Both the position numbers and the translations under genes were made by a program. The notes beneath the pieces are model-generated. The model saw only the letters and a list, made by a program, of their open reading frames with translations, was not told where the DNA came from and made no database searches. From contig NZ_JACEZU010000004.1 of assembly GCF_014042355.1 (NCBI RefSeq), positions 366,455 through 430,454 of the forward strand: 64,000 nucleotides of DNA, given 5' to 3'. Numbering within the stretch: position 1 is the stretch's first letter; the number at the start of each line of letters is the position of its first letter. Source of the DNA: Rugamonas apoptosis. Its GTDB lineage: Bacteria; Pseudomonadota; Gammaproteobacteria; Burkholderiales; Burkholderiaceae_D. Shown here piece after piece: positions 55,129 through 63,701 of the stretch.

Positions 55129-56505
55129 ATGTATCGTTCCACCACCCTGCGCGCCGGCGCGTGCGCCGCGCTGGCGCTGGCGTTGACCGGCTGCGCCGCC
55201 TTCTCGCCTGACGGCGGGCTCGATGCCGTCCAAGCCATCACCCAAGCGGCCACGGGCCAGGCGCTGACGCGCATGGGCGCCGCCCAGGATGGCGCCGCCG
55301 CGCAGCGCGTCGCCGCCCTGCTCGCCACGCCTTTGAGCGCCGACAACGCCGTCGCCATCGCCCTGCTCAACAACCGCAAGCTGCAGGCCAGCTACGCGGA
55401 ACTGGGCATCGCCGAAGCGGACCTGGTGCAGGCTGGCCGCCTGCCCAATCCCACCCTCACCTTCTCCCGCCTGACCGATGGCCGGGGCCTGGACCTTGAA
55501 CGCAAGCTGATGCTGCCGGTGATGGGCATGCTCACCATGCCCACCGCCAGCGGTATCGAACGGCGCCGCTTCGAACAAACCCAACTGGCGGTGGCCGGCG
55601 ACGTGCTGCGCATCGCCGACCAGACCCGGCGCGCCTTCTACGGCGCCGTCGCCGCGCGCCAATCGGTCAGCTATCTGGAACAGGTCAACGGCGCCGCCGA
55701 AGCGGGCGCGGAGCTGGCGCAACGGATGGCGGCGGCCGGCAACTGGAGCCAGTTGCGGCAAGCCCGCGAGCAGCTGTTCCTGGCCGACGCCGTGGCCCAG
55801 CTGACGGCGGCGCGCCAGGCGGAAGTGGCGGCGCGCGAGCAACTGGTGCGGCTGCTGGGCCTGTCCGGCCAGGATGCCACGTTCGAGCTGCCCGAACGCC
55901 TGCCCGAGCTGCCCGCCGCGCCACGCGAACTGGGCGACGCGGAAGCCCGGGCGCTGGCCAACCGGGTCGATATCCTGATGGCGCAAAAAGAGCTGGCCGG
56001 CCTGGCCGCCTCGCTGGGCCTGACCCGCACCACCCGCTTCATCAACGTGCTCGACGTGGGCTACCAGCGCAACACAGGCGCCGACGGCGGCCATACGCGG
56101 GGCGTGGAAATCGAATGGCAGTTGCCCCTGTTCGACTGGGGCGGCGCGCGCGTGGCCCGCGCGGAGGCGGTCTACACGCAGGCGCTGCACCGCGCCGCGC
56201 AAGGCGCCATCGAGGCCCGCTCGCAAGTGCGCGAAAGCCATGCGGCCTATCGCAACGCCTACACGCTGGCCCGCCATTATCGCGACCAGATCGTCCCGCT
56301 GCGCAAGCGCATCGCCGACGAACAGCTGTTGCGCTACAACGGCATGCTCACCAGCGTGTTCGAACTGCTGGCCGACGCGCGCGAGCAGGTGCTGAGCGTG
56401 AATGCGGCGATCGAAGCGCAGCGCAATTTCTGGCTGGCCGATGCGGCCCTGCAGGCGGCCATGACGGGCGCCGCGGACGGCGACAGCCCGCGCGCCAGCC
56501 GCTGA
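55129..56505 (+). CDS. TolC/CusC-type outer-membrane efflux lipoprotein
   Basis: A 458-residue outer-membrane channel. ATG 55129 has GGAG five bases before it. The lipobox LTGC gives Cys22. The body carries two OEP repeats rich in Ala, Gln, Arg and Leu coiled coil (ALLNNRKLQASYAELGIAEA; AARQAEVAAREQLVRLLGL). It would pass metal or drug from an RND or similar pump out of the cell. No pump gene is next to it. Between a metal-binding protein and a multicopper oxidase, export of copper is likely (inference). Confidence 0.85.
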   Translation: MYRSTTLRAGACAALALALTGCAAFSPDGGLDAVQAITQAATGQALTRMGAAQDGAAAQRVAALLATPLSADNAVAIALLNNRKLQASYAELGIAEADLVQAGRLPNPTLTFSRLTDGRGLDLERKLMLPVMGMLTMPTASGIERRRFEQTQLAVAGDVLRIADQTRRAFYGAVAARQSVSYLEQVNGAAEAGAELAQRMAAAGNWSQLRQAREQLFLADAVAQLTAARQAEVAAREQLVRLLGLSGQDATFELPERLPELPAAPRELGDAEARALANRVDILMAQKELAGLAASLGLTRTTRFINVLDVGYQRNTGADGGHTRGVEIEWQLPLFDWGGARVARAEAVYTQALHRAAQGAIEARSQVRESHAAYRNAYTLARHYRDQIVPLRKRIADEQLLRYNGMLTSVFELLADAREQVLSVNAAIEAQRNFWLADAALQAAMTGAADGDSPRASR

Positions 56506-56539
56506 GCGCCAACGACAACACTGAACAAGGACAATAGCA

Positions 56540-57931
56540 ATGGTTACACGCAGAGATTTCTTCCGCGGCGCGGGCGCCGCCGCCGTCAGCACGGCCATGG
56601 TGAGCCGGGTGGGCGCGGCCGCCTTGCCGGAAGCGGCCAGCATGGACAGCGCCGCCACCCAGGCGCCACTGGCACCGCCCAACGGCCGTCCCTACAACCC
56701 GGTGGTCACCCTCAACGGCTGGACCTTGCCATGGCGGATGAAGGCCGGCGTCAAGGAATTCCACCTGGTGGCCGAACCGGTGGTGCGCGAGATCGCGCCC
56801 GGCATGAAGGCCCGCCTGTGGGGCTACAACGGCCAGTCGCCGGGCCCCACCATCGAAGTGGTGGAAGGCGACCGGGTGCGCATCTTCGTCACCAACAAGC
56901 TGCCCGAGCACACCAGCATGCACTGGCACGGCCAGCGCCTGCCCAACGGCATGGATGGCGTGACGGGCCTGACCCAGCCCGGCATCCCGCCCGGCAAGAC
57001 CTATGTGTATGAATTCGTCGCGCGCCGCGCCGGCACCTTCATGTACCACCCCCACGCGGACGAAATGATGCAGATGGCGATGGGCATGATGGGCCTGTGG
57101 ATCACCCACCCCAAAGACCCGCGCTTCATGGCCGTGGAGCGTGACTTCTGCATGCTGCTCAACGCCTACGACATCGAACCGGGCAGCGCCACGCCCAAGG
57201 TCAATACCATGCTCGACTTCAACCTGTGGACCGTCAACAGCCGCGCCTTCCCGGGCGTGGACCCGATGGTGGTGGCGCAGGGCGACCGGGTCCGGATCCG
57301 GGTCGGCAACCTGACCATGACCAACCACCCGATCCACATGCACGGCCACGAATTCACTGTCACCGGCACCGACGGCGGCTGGGTGCCGCCCACGGCGCGC
57401 TGGCCGGAAGTGACTACCGATATCGCCGTGGGCCAGATGCGCGCCATCGAATTCGACGCCACCGATCCCGGCGACTGGGCCTTCCACTGCCACAAATCGC
57501 ACCACACCATGAACGCCATGGGCCACGACGTGCCCACCATGACGGGCGTGGACCAGGGCGAGGTGCTGGCGAAGATCAACCGGCTGGTGCCGGACTACAT
57601 GGCCATGGGCGACAAGGGCATGGCCGACATGGCCGCCATGCCCATGCCCCTGCCCGAGAATACGCTGCCCATGATGACGGGCGACGGCCCGTTCGGCGCC
57701 ATCGGCATGGGCGGCATGTTCACCACCGTCAAGGTGCGCAAGGGGCTGGCGCGGCATGACTACCGCGACCCGGGCTGGTATCGCCATCCGGCCGGCACCC
57801 TGGCCTACGAGTACCAGGGCGATGCCGGCACGCTGCCCACCGCGCCGCAAGCGCCCGGCACCGGGCACATGGCCACCACGCCGGAAACGCCCCCGCTGGA
57901 GGTGAAGAAAGGCGGCCACCACCAGCATTGA
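56540..57931 (+). CDS. Periplasmic multicopper oxidase (copper-resistance type)
   Basis: A 463-residue Tat substrate (RRDFFRG at 4-10) that probably oxidises Cu(I). All copper sites are visible: HWHGQRLP, HPHADE, HPIHMHGHEF and HCHKSHHTMNAM, the latter giving type 1 and type 3 ligands with an axial Met. A Met-rich segment (MAMGDKGMADMAAMPMPLPE) near 370-400 recalls that of CueO. Shorter than three-domain CopA (about 600). It follows the OEP gene after 34 bases with AAGGA before the ATG. The C-terminus ends HHQH. Confidence 0.9.
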   Translation: MVTRRDFFRGAGAAAVSTAMVSRVGAAALPEAASMDSAATQAPLAPPNGRPYNPVVTLNGWTLPWRMKAGVKEFHLVAEPVVREIAPGMKARLWGYNGQSPGPTIEVVEGDRVRIFVTNKLPEHTSMHWHGQRLPNGMDGVTGLTQPGIPPGKTYVYEFVARRAGTFMYHPHADEMMQMAMGMMGLWITHPKDPRFMAVERDFCMLLNAYDIEPGSATPKVNTMLDFNLWTVNSRAFPGVDPMVVAQGDRVRIRVGNLTMTNHPIHMHGHEFTVTGTDGGWVPPTARWPEVTTDIAVGQMRAIEFDATDPGDWAFHCHKSHHTMNAMGHDVPTMTGVDQGEVLAKINRLVPDYMAMGDKGMADMAAMPMPLPENTLPMMTGDGPFGAIGMGGMFTTVKVRKGLARHDYRDPGWYRHPAGTLAYEYQGDAGTLPTAPQAPGTGHMATTPETPPLEVKKGGHHQH

Positions 57932-57945
57932 TGAATCCGTTCAAT

Positions 57946-57959
57946 TTGATCTATATCAA
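57946..57959. promoter_or_regulatory. Perfect FNR/ANR-type box
   Basis: TTGAT-CTAT-ATCAA matches the FNR consensus exactly and is symmetric. It begins 15 bases after the multicopper oxidase stop and ends about 107 bases before the ATG of the outer-membrane protein gene, a place suited to activation. Confidence 0.6.
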
Positions 57960-58066
57960 TGAATGATGCTTGGCAAATGCGCGACCATGGCGGTGTTTGA
58001 GCGACCCCATGCCACCTGACATCAAGCTGGCGCGCATTTTCAAAATATCAAAGAATTGGATGGAAC

Positions 58067-59107
58067 ATGAAACGCCTCATCATCGCCACCCTGATCGCCT
58101 TGCCGTCCGCGTCCGCGCTGGCCTGCGCCACCTGCGGCTGCACCTTGTCGACGGACGCCGCCACCGGCTATACGGCCAATGCGGGTTGGTATGCCTCGCT
58201 CGACTACAGCTTCCTGCACCAGAACCAGCTGCGCACCGGCACGCACTCGGTGCCCACGGCACAAGTGGCGGCGATCAACGACGCGGGCGGCGACCAGGAA
58301 GTGGAGCGCGGCACCATCAATCGCATCACCACGCTGGGACTGACCTACGCCCCGAACGCCGTCTGGAGCTTCAGGCTGACGCTGCCCTACGTTGACCGCG
58401 GCCACACCACCTATGCCTCGGCCACCAATCCCGTCACGCCGGATCAGATCAGCGGGGCGACGGTCCACGGCATCGGCGACGTCAAGCTGCTGCTCAACTA
58501 CCAGGGCCTGCTGCCCACCCATAACCTGGGCTTACAGGCCGGTATCAAGCTGCCCACCGGACATTACGGCGGCGCCAGCGCCGACGGCAGCGGCATCGTT
58601 GGCCGCCATCCGGCTGCGTTTTCCAGCGGCCCCTTGTCGAACAATGCCTCGCCCGACAACCTGCTCGACACCAGCTTGCAGGCTGGCACGGGCAGCACCG
58701 ACCTGATCGTCGGGGCCTATTATTACCAGGCCGTCAGCCAGAATTTCGACGCCTTCGTCAATGGCCAATTCCAGGCGGCCGCACAGCAGAAGCTGAACCA
58801 GCCTGGCGAAGACTTCCGCCCCGGCAATCAAGCCACCGTCAGTGTCGGCCTGCGCTACCAGGCGCGGCCAGACATCACGCCCCAACTGCAACTGAACCTG
58901 AGCCGCAGGAACCGCGATCAGGGCGCGCTCGCCGATACTGGCAACACGGCGGGCACGGCCGTCTACCTGAGTCCAGGCCTGACCATGAGCGTGCTGAAGA
59001 ATATGCAACTGTACGGTTTCGTGCAACTGCCCGTGTATAGCAAGCTGGCAGGCTATCAGTTGTTCCCGCGCTGGACCGCCTCCGTCGGGGCCAGCTATGC
59101 CTTCTAG
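58067..59107 (+). CDS. Putative outer-membrane beta-barrel protein
   Basis: A 346-residue exported protein. The signal peptide ends near SALAC; the mature start is CATCGCTLSTDAA with three Cys, a possible metal site or lipid anchor. The rest is beta-rich with alternating pattern (SLDYSFLHQNQL, VWSFRLTLPYVDRG, KLLLNYQGLL, GLQAGIKLPTGHYG) and ends SYAF, typical of an outer-membrane barrel of about 12-14 strands. It overlaps the TlpA gene by 11 bases. Ligand unknown. A perfect FNR box lies upstream. Confidence 0.8.
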   Translation: MKRLIIATLIALPSASALACATCGCTLSTDAATGYTANAGWYASLDYSFLHQNQLRTGTHSVPTAQVAAINDAGGDQEVERGTINRITTLGLTYAPNAVWSFRLTLPYVDRGHTTYASATNPVTPDQISGATVHGIGDVKLLLNYQGLLPTHNLGLQAGIKLPTGHYGGASADGSGIVGRHPAAFSSGPLSNNASPDNLLDTSLQAGTGSTDLIVGAYYYQAVSQNFDAFVNGQFQAAAQQKLNQPGEDFRPGNQATVSVGLRYQARPDITPQLQLNLSRRNRDQGALADTGNTAGTAVYLSPGLTMSVLKNMQLYGFVQLPVYSKLAGYQLFPRWTASVGASYAF

Positions 59108-59645
59108 CCACCGCGCGCCGAAGACGGCACGGCGACGCGCCATCCTGCTGTTGCTGGCCGCGTTGGCGGCCGCCCACCTGCCCGCGCCAGCCAGCGCGGC
59201 CAACCTGGCGCTGGGCAAGCCGGCGCCACCGATTACGCTGCACACGCTCGATGGCGGCCAGATCGCCACCGGCGAGCTGGCGGGCAGCGTCGTCATCGTC
59301 ACGTTCTGGGCCACCTGGTGTGGCCCCTGCCACGATGAGCTTCCCCTGCTGTCGGAATATGCCGCGGCCCATGCGCGGCAAGGCCTGAAGGTGCTGGCCT
59401 TCAGCCTGGATGGTCCCGATGCGCTGGCCGAGGTGCGGGCCATGGCGGCCAAGCTCAGTTTTCCCGTCGGACTGCTGGGCAGCGCCTGGGCCGGCGACTA
59501 TGGCCGCATCTGGCGCGTGCCGGTCAGCTTCGTCATTGGACGCGACGGGCGCTTGGCCGACAATGGCTGGCAGGACAGTGCACCAGCCTGGACCAGGCAG
59601 CGGCTGGAACAGATCGTCACACCATTGCTCTCGATCAAGGAGTGA
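59097..59645 (+). CDS. TlpA/ResA-type periplasmic thioredoxin
   Basis: A 182-residue exported thiol-disulfide protein. The signal peptide runs to about residue 35 (ending ASAAN). The active site WATWCGPCHDELP has C75 and C78, and a cis-Pro sits at RVPVSF. It presumably reduces disulfides in the periplasm, for instance for a copper or heme protein. It overlaps the outer-membrane protein gene whose mature N-terminus is Cys-rich, so the two may act together (inference). Confidence 0.88.
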   Translation: MPSSHRAPKTARRRAILLLLAALAAAHLPAPASAANLALGKPAPPITLHTLDGGQIATGELAGSVVIVTFWATWCGPCHDELPLLSEYAAAHARQGLKVLAFSLDGPDALAEVRAMAAKLSFPVGLLGSAWAGDYGRIWRVPVSFVIGRDGRLADNGWQDSAPAWTRQRLEQIVTPLLSIKE

Positions 59646-59754
59646 CTAGCATTCTCTTCCCATAATCCGAAATATATTGCCGTGTAGAAAAATGCGGACT
59701 ATGATGAACTCATGTACAGACTCAAACCATGTCTAACATTTCACTCATCACATT

Positions 59755-60534
59755 ATGTCACTTACTGAACTCCACCCGGCCCCGATACGCAAAGGACCGC
59801 CCCGGCCTCAAGACGCGATCAGCCAGATCCCGGCCAATGCCAACGCGTACGAACTGACGACCGAGGACGAGATCGGCGATACGCTGACCCAGCTGGCCGA
59901 AAGTGGCGACGCGATCACCATCTACGTGCCCGGCAGGCGCGAAGCGGTGCTAGGGCGCATCCTGTCCGTCGATCCGGAACAGCCGCACTTCGTGATGGAA
60001 TTGAACGAAGGGATGACCCTGGAGCCGGGCAAGGTGACGTTCGTCACTTGCCTGCGTTCGGCCAAGCTGCAGTTCCGCCTGTCCAGCAAGGACTGGAAGG
60101 CGCTGCCTGGCCAGCCGCAGCACATTCCGATGGTGTTTCCGGAAACCTGCGCGGTGTTGAACCGGCGCGCCACGGAGCGCGTGGAAGTGCCGCTGGGCGC
60201 CACCTGCATGGCCTCGTTCGTGATCACCCTGCTCAACAACACCCACAACTACGAGTTGCCCATTTTCGACCTGTCGCTGGGCGGCATCAGCCTGCATTGC
60301 AGCAAGCTCAACGCCAAGGGCTTGATCAAGGGCCGCAAGGTGCACGACGTGGTGCTGGAACTTGGCGATGAGACGGTCGAGGTGGCGGAACTGGAAGTGC
60401 GCTACACGCGCCCGTTCCGGTCCTTCCTGCTGGGAGAACAAGTCCATCTGGGCTGCATGTTCACCAAGCTGGCGCCGGAGCAGGAAAGCAAGCTCAAGCA
60501 AGTGCTGGCGCAGATCAGCGAAGACCTGCGGTAA
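59755..60534 (+). CDS. YcgR-like PilZ protein (c-di-GMP effector)
   Basis: A 259-residue cytoplasmic protein. The N-terminal YcgR-like domain spans about 30-130 and contains ITIYVPGRREAVLGRIL. The PilZ domain (about 135-250) has the c-di-GMP motif NRRATER (R138, R142) and D172-L-S-L-G-G177. YcgR proteins act as flagellar brakes by binding the motor when c-di-GMP is high. No strong ribosome site precedes the ATG. It stands alone. Confidence 0.88.
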   Translation: MSLTELHPAPIRKGPPRPQDAISQIPANANAYELTTEDEIGDTLTQLAESGDAITIYVPGRREAVLGRILSVDPEQPHFVMELNEGMTLEPGKVTFVTCLRSAKLQFRLSSKDWKALPGQPQHIPMVFPETCAVLNRRATERVEVPLGATCMASFVITLLNNTHNYELPIFDLSLGGISLHCSKLNAKGLIKGRKVHDVVLELGDETVEVAELEVRYTRPFRSFLLGEQVHLGCMFTKLAPEQESKLKQVLAQISEDLR

Positions 60535-60559
60535 AGTAAAGCGTAACCCGTCAAAAAAG

Positions 60560-60611
60560 CGGGGTCAGTTCCGGCATCGTGCCAAATGGCGCGATGCCGG
60601 AACTGACCCCG
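60560..60611. repeat. REP-like palindrome
   Basis: CGGGGTCAGTTCCGGCATCG (60560-60579) is repeated in perfect inverse complement at 60592-60611. The 12 bases between also partly pair, leaving a short AAAT loop. The GGGGTCAG / CTGACCCC ends match the type of repeat associated with RAYT transposases. No T run follows on either side close enough for a strong terminator. Confidence 0.75.
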
Positions 60612-60638
60612 TTGCGCAGGAACTGACCCCGTTGCGCA
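60599..60638 (+). repeat. Two-copy 20-base tandem repeat
   Basis: GGAACTGACCCCGTTGCGCA occurs twice in direct succession (60599-60618 and 60619-60638). The first copy includes the right arm of the palindrome, so the second looks like a local duplication of that arm. Confidence 0.85.
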
Positions 60639-60655
60639 AGCGCCCCGGCTGTTAT

Positions 60656-62056
60656 TTACGTCTGCTTGGGATGCAGCACCGCGTTGCGGCGCGAATAACC
60701 GAAGTACACCACCAGGCCGATCAGCAGCCAGATGGTGAAGGCGATCCACGTGGTACGGCTCAGGAACGTCATCAGGGCCACGCAGAACAGCACGGCCAGC
60801 GCCGGTACCACGGGCACGCCCGGGCAGCGGAACGCGCGGTGCAGGTCAGGACGCTTCTTGCGCAGCACCACCACCGCCACCGACACCAGGCAGAACGCGG
60901 CCAGCGTACCGATGTTGATCAGCTCGGCCAGCACGTCCAGCGGCACCACGGCGGCGATCAGGCCGAAGACGATGCCCACCATCCAGGTGGCGAAGAACGG
61001 CGTGCCGAATTTCGGATGCACCTTCGACAGGCGGGCCGGCAGCAGGCCGTCGCGCGACATGGCGAACACCACCCGGGTCTGGCCGTAGCTCATCACCAGG
61101 ATCACGGTGGTCATGCCCAAAATGGCGCCCAGGTCGACGAAACCGGCCACCCAGTTCTCATTGGCGTACTGCAGCGCCAGCGACACGGGATGGTCGATGC
61201 CGGCGAACTTCTGGAACGGCACGATGCCCGTCATGATGGCCGACACCACCACATACAGCACGGTGCACACGGCCAGCGAACCGATGATGCCGATCGGCAG
61301 ATCGCGCTCGGGACGCTTGACTTCCTCGGCCGCAGACGTCACGGCGTCAAAGCCGATGAAGGCGAAGAACACCAGCGCCGCCGCGCTCATGGTGCCACTC
61401 ATGCCGAACGGCATGAACGGATGCCAGTTGGCCGGCTCCACATGGCGCGCACCCACGGCAATGAACAGCAGCACCACGGCGATCTTGATGGCCACCATGA
61501 TGCTGTTCATGCGCGCCGATTCACGCGCGCCCCACGACAGCATGGCCGTCAGGAACATCATGATCAGGAACGCGGGCAGGTTGATGACAGTGTGCACGCC
61601 GGGCACGGCGCCGGGGGCCGCCGTCAGCTCAGCGGGCAGATGCAGGCCGAAGCCGCCGATCAGCGACTGGAAGTAGCCGGACCAGCCCACCGACACGGCC
61701 GACGTGGCCAAACCGTATTCCAGCATCAAATCCCAGCCTATCATCCACGCCACCAGCTCGCCCATGGTGGCGTAGCTGTAGGTGTAGATCGAGCCAGCCA
61801 CCGGCACGGTGGAGGCGAATTCTGCGTAGCACAAGGCCGCGAAGCCGCAGGCCAGCGCCGCGATGACGAACGACAGCGTCAACGCCGGACCGGCCGTCAG
61901 CGCGCCGGTGCCCGTCAACACAAAAATGCCGGTGCCGACGATGGCACCGATCCCCATCAGGACCAGATCGATCGGGCCCAGTACTTTCTTCAGACCGCCT
62001 TCGGCGCGTCCTTGCGCCACCATGTGATCCAGATTCTTGGTTCGGAAAAGGCTCAA
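60656..62056 (-). CDS. APC-family amino acid permease (YfnA/CAT-like)
   Basis: A 466-residue transporter with about 12 spans. Helix 1 has GIGAIVGTGIFVLTGTGA, followed by ALCYAEFASTVPVAGSIYT. Related in layout to the permease at 46687 and probably also imports cationic or small neutral amino acids. Its upstream 255-base gap contains only a GC-rich hairpin (near 62270-62293) that could end the PEP-CTERM transcript on the same strand. Confidence 0.88.
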   Translation of the reverse strand: MSLFRTKNLDHMVAQGRAEGGLKKVLGPIDLVLMGIGAIVGTGIFVLTGTGALTAGPALTLSFVIAALACGFAALCYAEFASTVPVAGSIYTYSYATMGELVAWMIGWDLMLEYGLATSAVSVGWSGYFQSLIGGFGLHLPAELTAAPGAVPGVHTVINLPAFLIMMFLTAMLSWGARESARMNSIMVAIKIAVVLLFIAVGARHVEPANWHPFMPFGMSGTMSAAALVFFAFIGFDAVTSAAEEVKRPERDLPIGIIGSLAVCTVLYVVVSAIMTGIVPFQKFAGIDHPVSLALQYANENWVAGFVDLGAILGMTTVILVMSYGQTRVVFAMSRDGLLPARLSKVHPKFGTPFFATWMVGIVFGLIAAVVPLDVLAELINIGTLAAFCLVSVAVVVLRKKRPDLHRAFRCPGVPVVPALAVLFCVALMTFLSRTTWIAFTIWLLIGLVVYFGYSRRNAVLHPKQT

Positions 62057-62311
62057 GTCATATCTCCACTTATCGATGTACGTTGTTTTGTCACCGTGCG
62101 CACGCCATCGTTGGTCGTGGCCGTGGCCGGTATGGCGCGCAGTCTACACTGTTTTCGCGCACAATTCGGCAATTCCCCTACAATTTCTTGAGCAAACGGC
62201 AAGTCACGGCGGGCGTCAAAACACCGCCGCCCGCGGGCCGGGACACGGCGCGCGGGCGGACGGGATGCGCCGCGCACGGGAGCGCGCGGCGGCATGAGGA
62301 AAAGCGGTGGA

Positions 62312-62890
62312 TTACTGCGCTTGCTTACGGCGGCGCGCGAGCACACCCAGCAGGCCCAGGCCGGCCAGCAGCATGCCGTAGGTTTCTGGTTCCGGCACGG
62401 CTGCCGCCACGGCGATGTTGCCGCTGTAGCTGCCGCCATTGGCCGAGGCCACGTAGCCGTCCACTTCCAGCGTGTAGTTACCGGCCGCCAGCGGGTGCAG
62501 GCCCGAGGCGAAGCTCCATGCCTGGTCGCCAGGCAGGTAGTTGGTCACGTCCTGGGTGCCGTGGAACACGATGCCGCCGCTGTTGCGCAGGTCGAAGCCG
62601 GTGATGGTCAGGCCATCGTTGGCCGACGCTTTGAGCGACGTGATCAGGCCCACCACGTCGTTGACGCCCGAGATGGCGAACGTGTATTTGTCGGCGAAGA
62701 AGTTGTTGAGCGAACCGGCTTGCTGGCCCAGGCCCAGCGCGAAGGTGTGGCCGAAATCGGAGCTGGAGTAATCGACCAGGTCTTGCGTGATGTCGACGGG
62801 TACCTGGCTCAGGTCGGTGGCGGCGTGCGCGGCGATGCAGGAAGTGGCCAGGACGACGGTCGCCAGCAAGCGTTGAGTGATGTTTTTCAT
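62312..62890 (-). CDS. FxDxF-like PEP-CTERM protein
   Basis: A 192-residue exported protein. ATG 62890 begins MKNITQRLLATVVLATSC with cleavage near AAHAA. The middle carries a FADKYTFAI element of the FxDxF type and a Gly/Asn-rich beta domain (GYVASANGGSYSGNIAV). It ends in VPEPETYGMLLAGLGLLGVL and RRRK, the exosortase signal. It is similar in order to the next gene upstream, and both are transcribed leftwards. Confidence 0.85.
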   Translation of the reverse strand: MKNITQRLLATVVLATSCIAAHAATDLSQVPVDITQDLVDYSSSDFGHTFALGLGQQAGSLNNFFADKYTFAISGVNDVVGLITSLKASANDGLTITGFDLRNSGGIVFHGTQDVTNYLPGDQAWSFASGLHPLAAGNYTLEVDGYVASANGGSYSGNIAVAAAVPEPETYGMLLAGLGLLGVLARRRKQAQ

Positions 62891-62973
62891 AAATGTCACC
62901 AGAAGTTGAGGTGGAATACGGATGCTGTCCACCCGCGCCGCGGGGACGCGGGCACGCGGGCGGTGCGGCGATA

Positions 62974-63531
62974 TCAGGCGAAGGTCGCGGATTTACGGCG
63001 CTGTTTGACCAGGCCGATCAGGCCCAGGCCAACGAACAGCATGGCGTAGCCTTCCGGTTCCGGTACGGCGCTGATGGTGCCGTTGGCGGCGAACGCGCCA
63101 CCGGCGTTGGAGACCACGTTGCCGCTCACTTTGACGAAGTAGGAACCGGCGGCCAGGTTGGCATCGCTCAGCGTCCACTTGTCGGTGGCGCCGGTCTGCA
63201 CCATGGAGCCAGCCGCGGCCAGGGTGCCGTTGGCCTTGTACAGGCTGAAACCGGTGATATTCAAGCCGTTCAGGGCGCTGGTGCTGGTCGAGGTCAGGAT
63301 CAGGTCCAGCTTGGTGCTGCCCGTGGTGGAGAAAGTGAACTTGTCGCCGAAGGTATCGTCCTTCAGGTTGTTCTTGAACTTGTCACCGAAGTGGGCGCTG
63401 CCATTCGGCGCCAGCGCGATGGCGCTCGGTGCGGAGCTGATATCAATGACAGCGGCCTGGGCCACGGGCGCCAGGGTCACGGCGGCCACAGTGGCCATGG
63501 TCATCGCCAGAGCGCGAATTTGCTTTTTCAT
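62974..63531 (-). CDS. FxDxF PEP-CTERM protein
   Basis: A 185-residue exported protein. ATG 63531 has AGGGA before it. Signal peptide ends near VAQAA. It contains the FGDKFTFS motif that gives the family its name and a preceding HFGDKFKNNLKD. The C-terminus is VPEPEGYAMLFVGLGLIGLV and KQRRK. A paralogue of the gene at 62312, with the same order of SAVPEP-type linker and beta domain. The 170-base AT-rich gap upstream must hold its promoter. Confidence 0.87.
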   Translation of the reverse strand: MKKQIRALAMTMATVAAVTLAPVAQAAVIDISSAPSAIALAPNGSAHFGDKFKNNLKDDTFGDKFTFSTTGSTKLDLILTSTSTSALNGLNITGFSLYKANGTLAAAGSMVQTGATDKWTLSDANLAAGSYFVKVSGNVVSNAGGAFAANGTISAVPEPEGYAMLFVGLGLIGLVKQRRKSATFA

Positions 63532-63701
63532 GTATTCCCTACTGTTCAAAAGTGAGGCGCGTCTGCTCCGCCCACCGTATTAATAATATGGAACTTAAGT
63601 TGCACTTAAGTCACCGTGACGAAGATTACCATAATACATTGATTTTTGTCATGTATTTTATTCAAAAAATAATGTCATGGACTTAAGCTCTGACGGCCGT
63701 G

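Noticed and set aside
60599..60638. Start of a CRISPR array
   Set aside because: Only two direct copies with no spacer; the sequence repeats the arm of a neighbouring palindrome.
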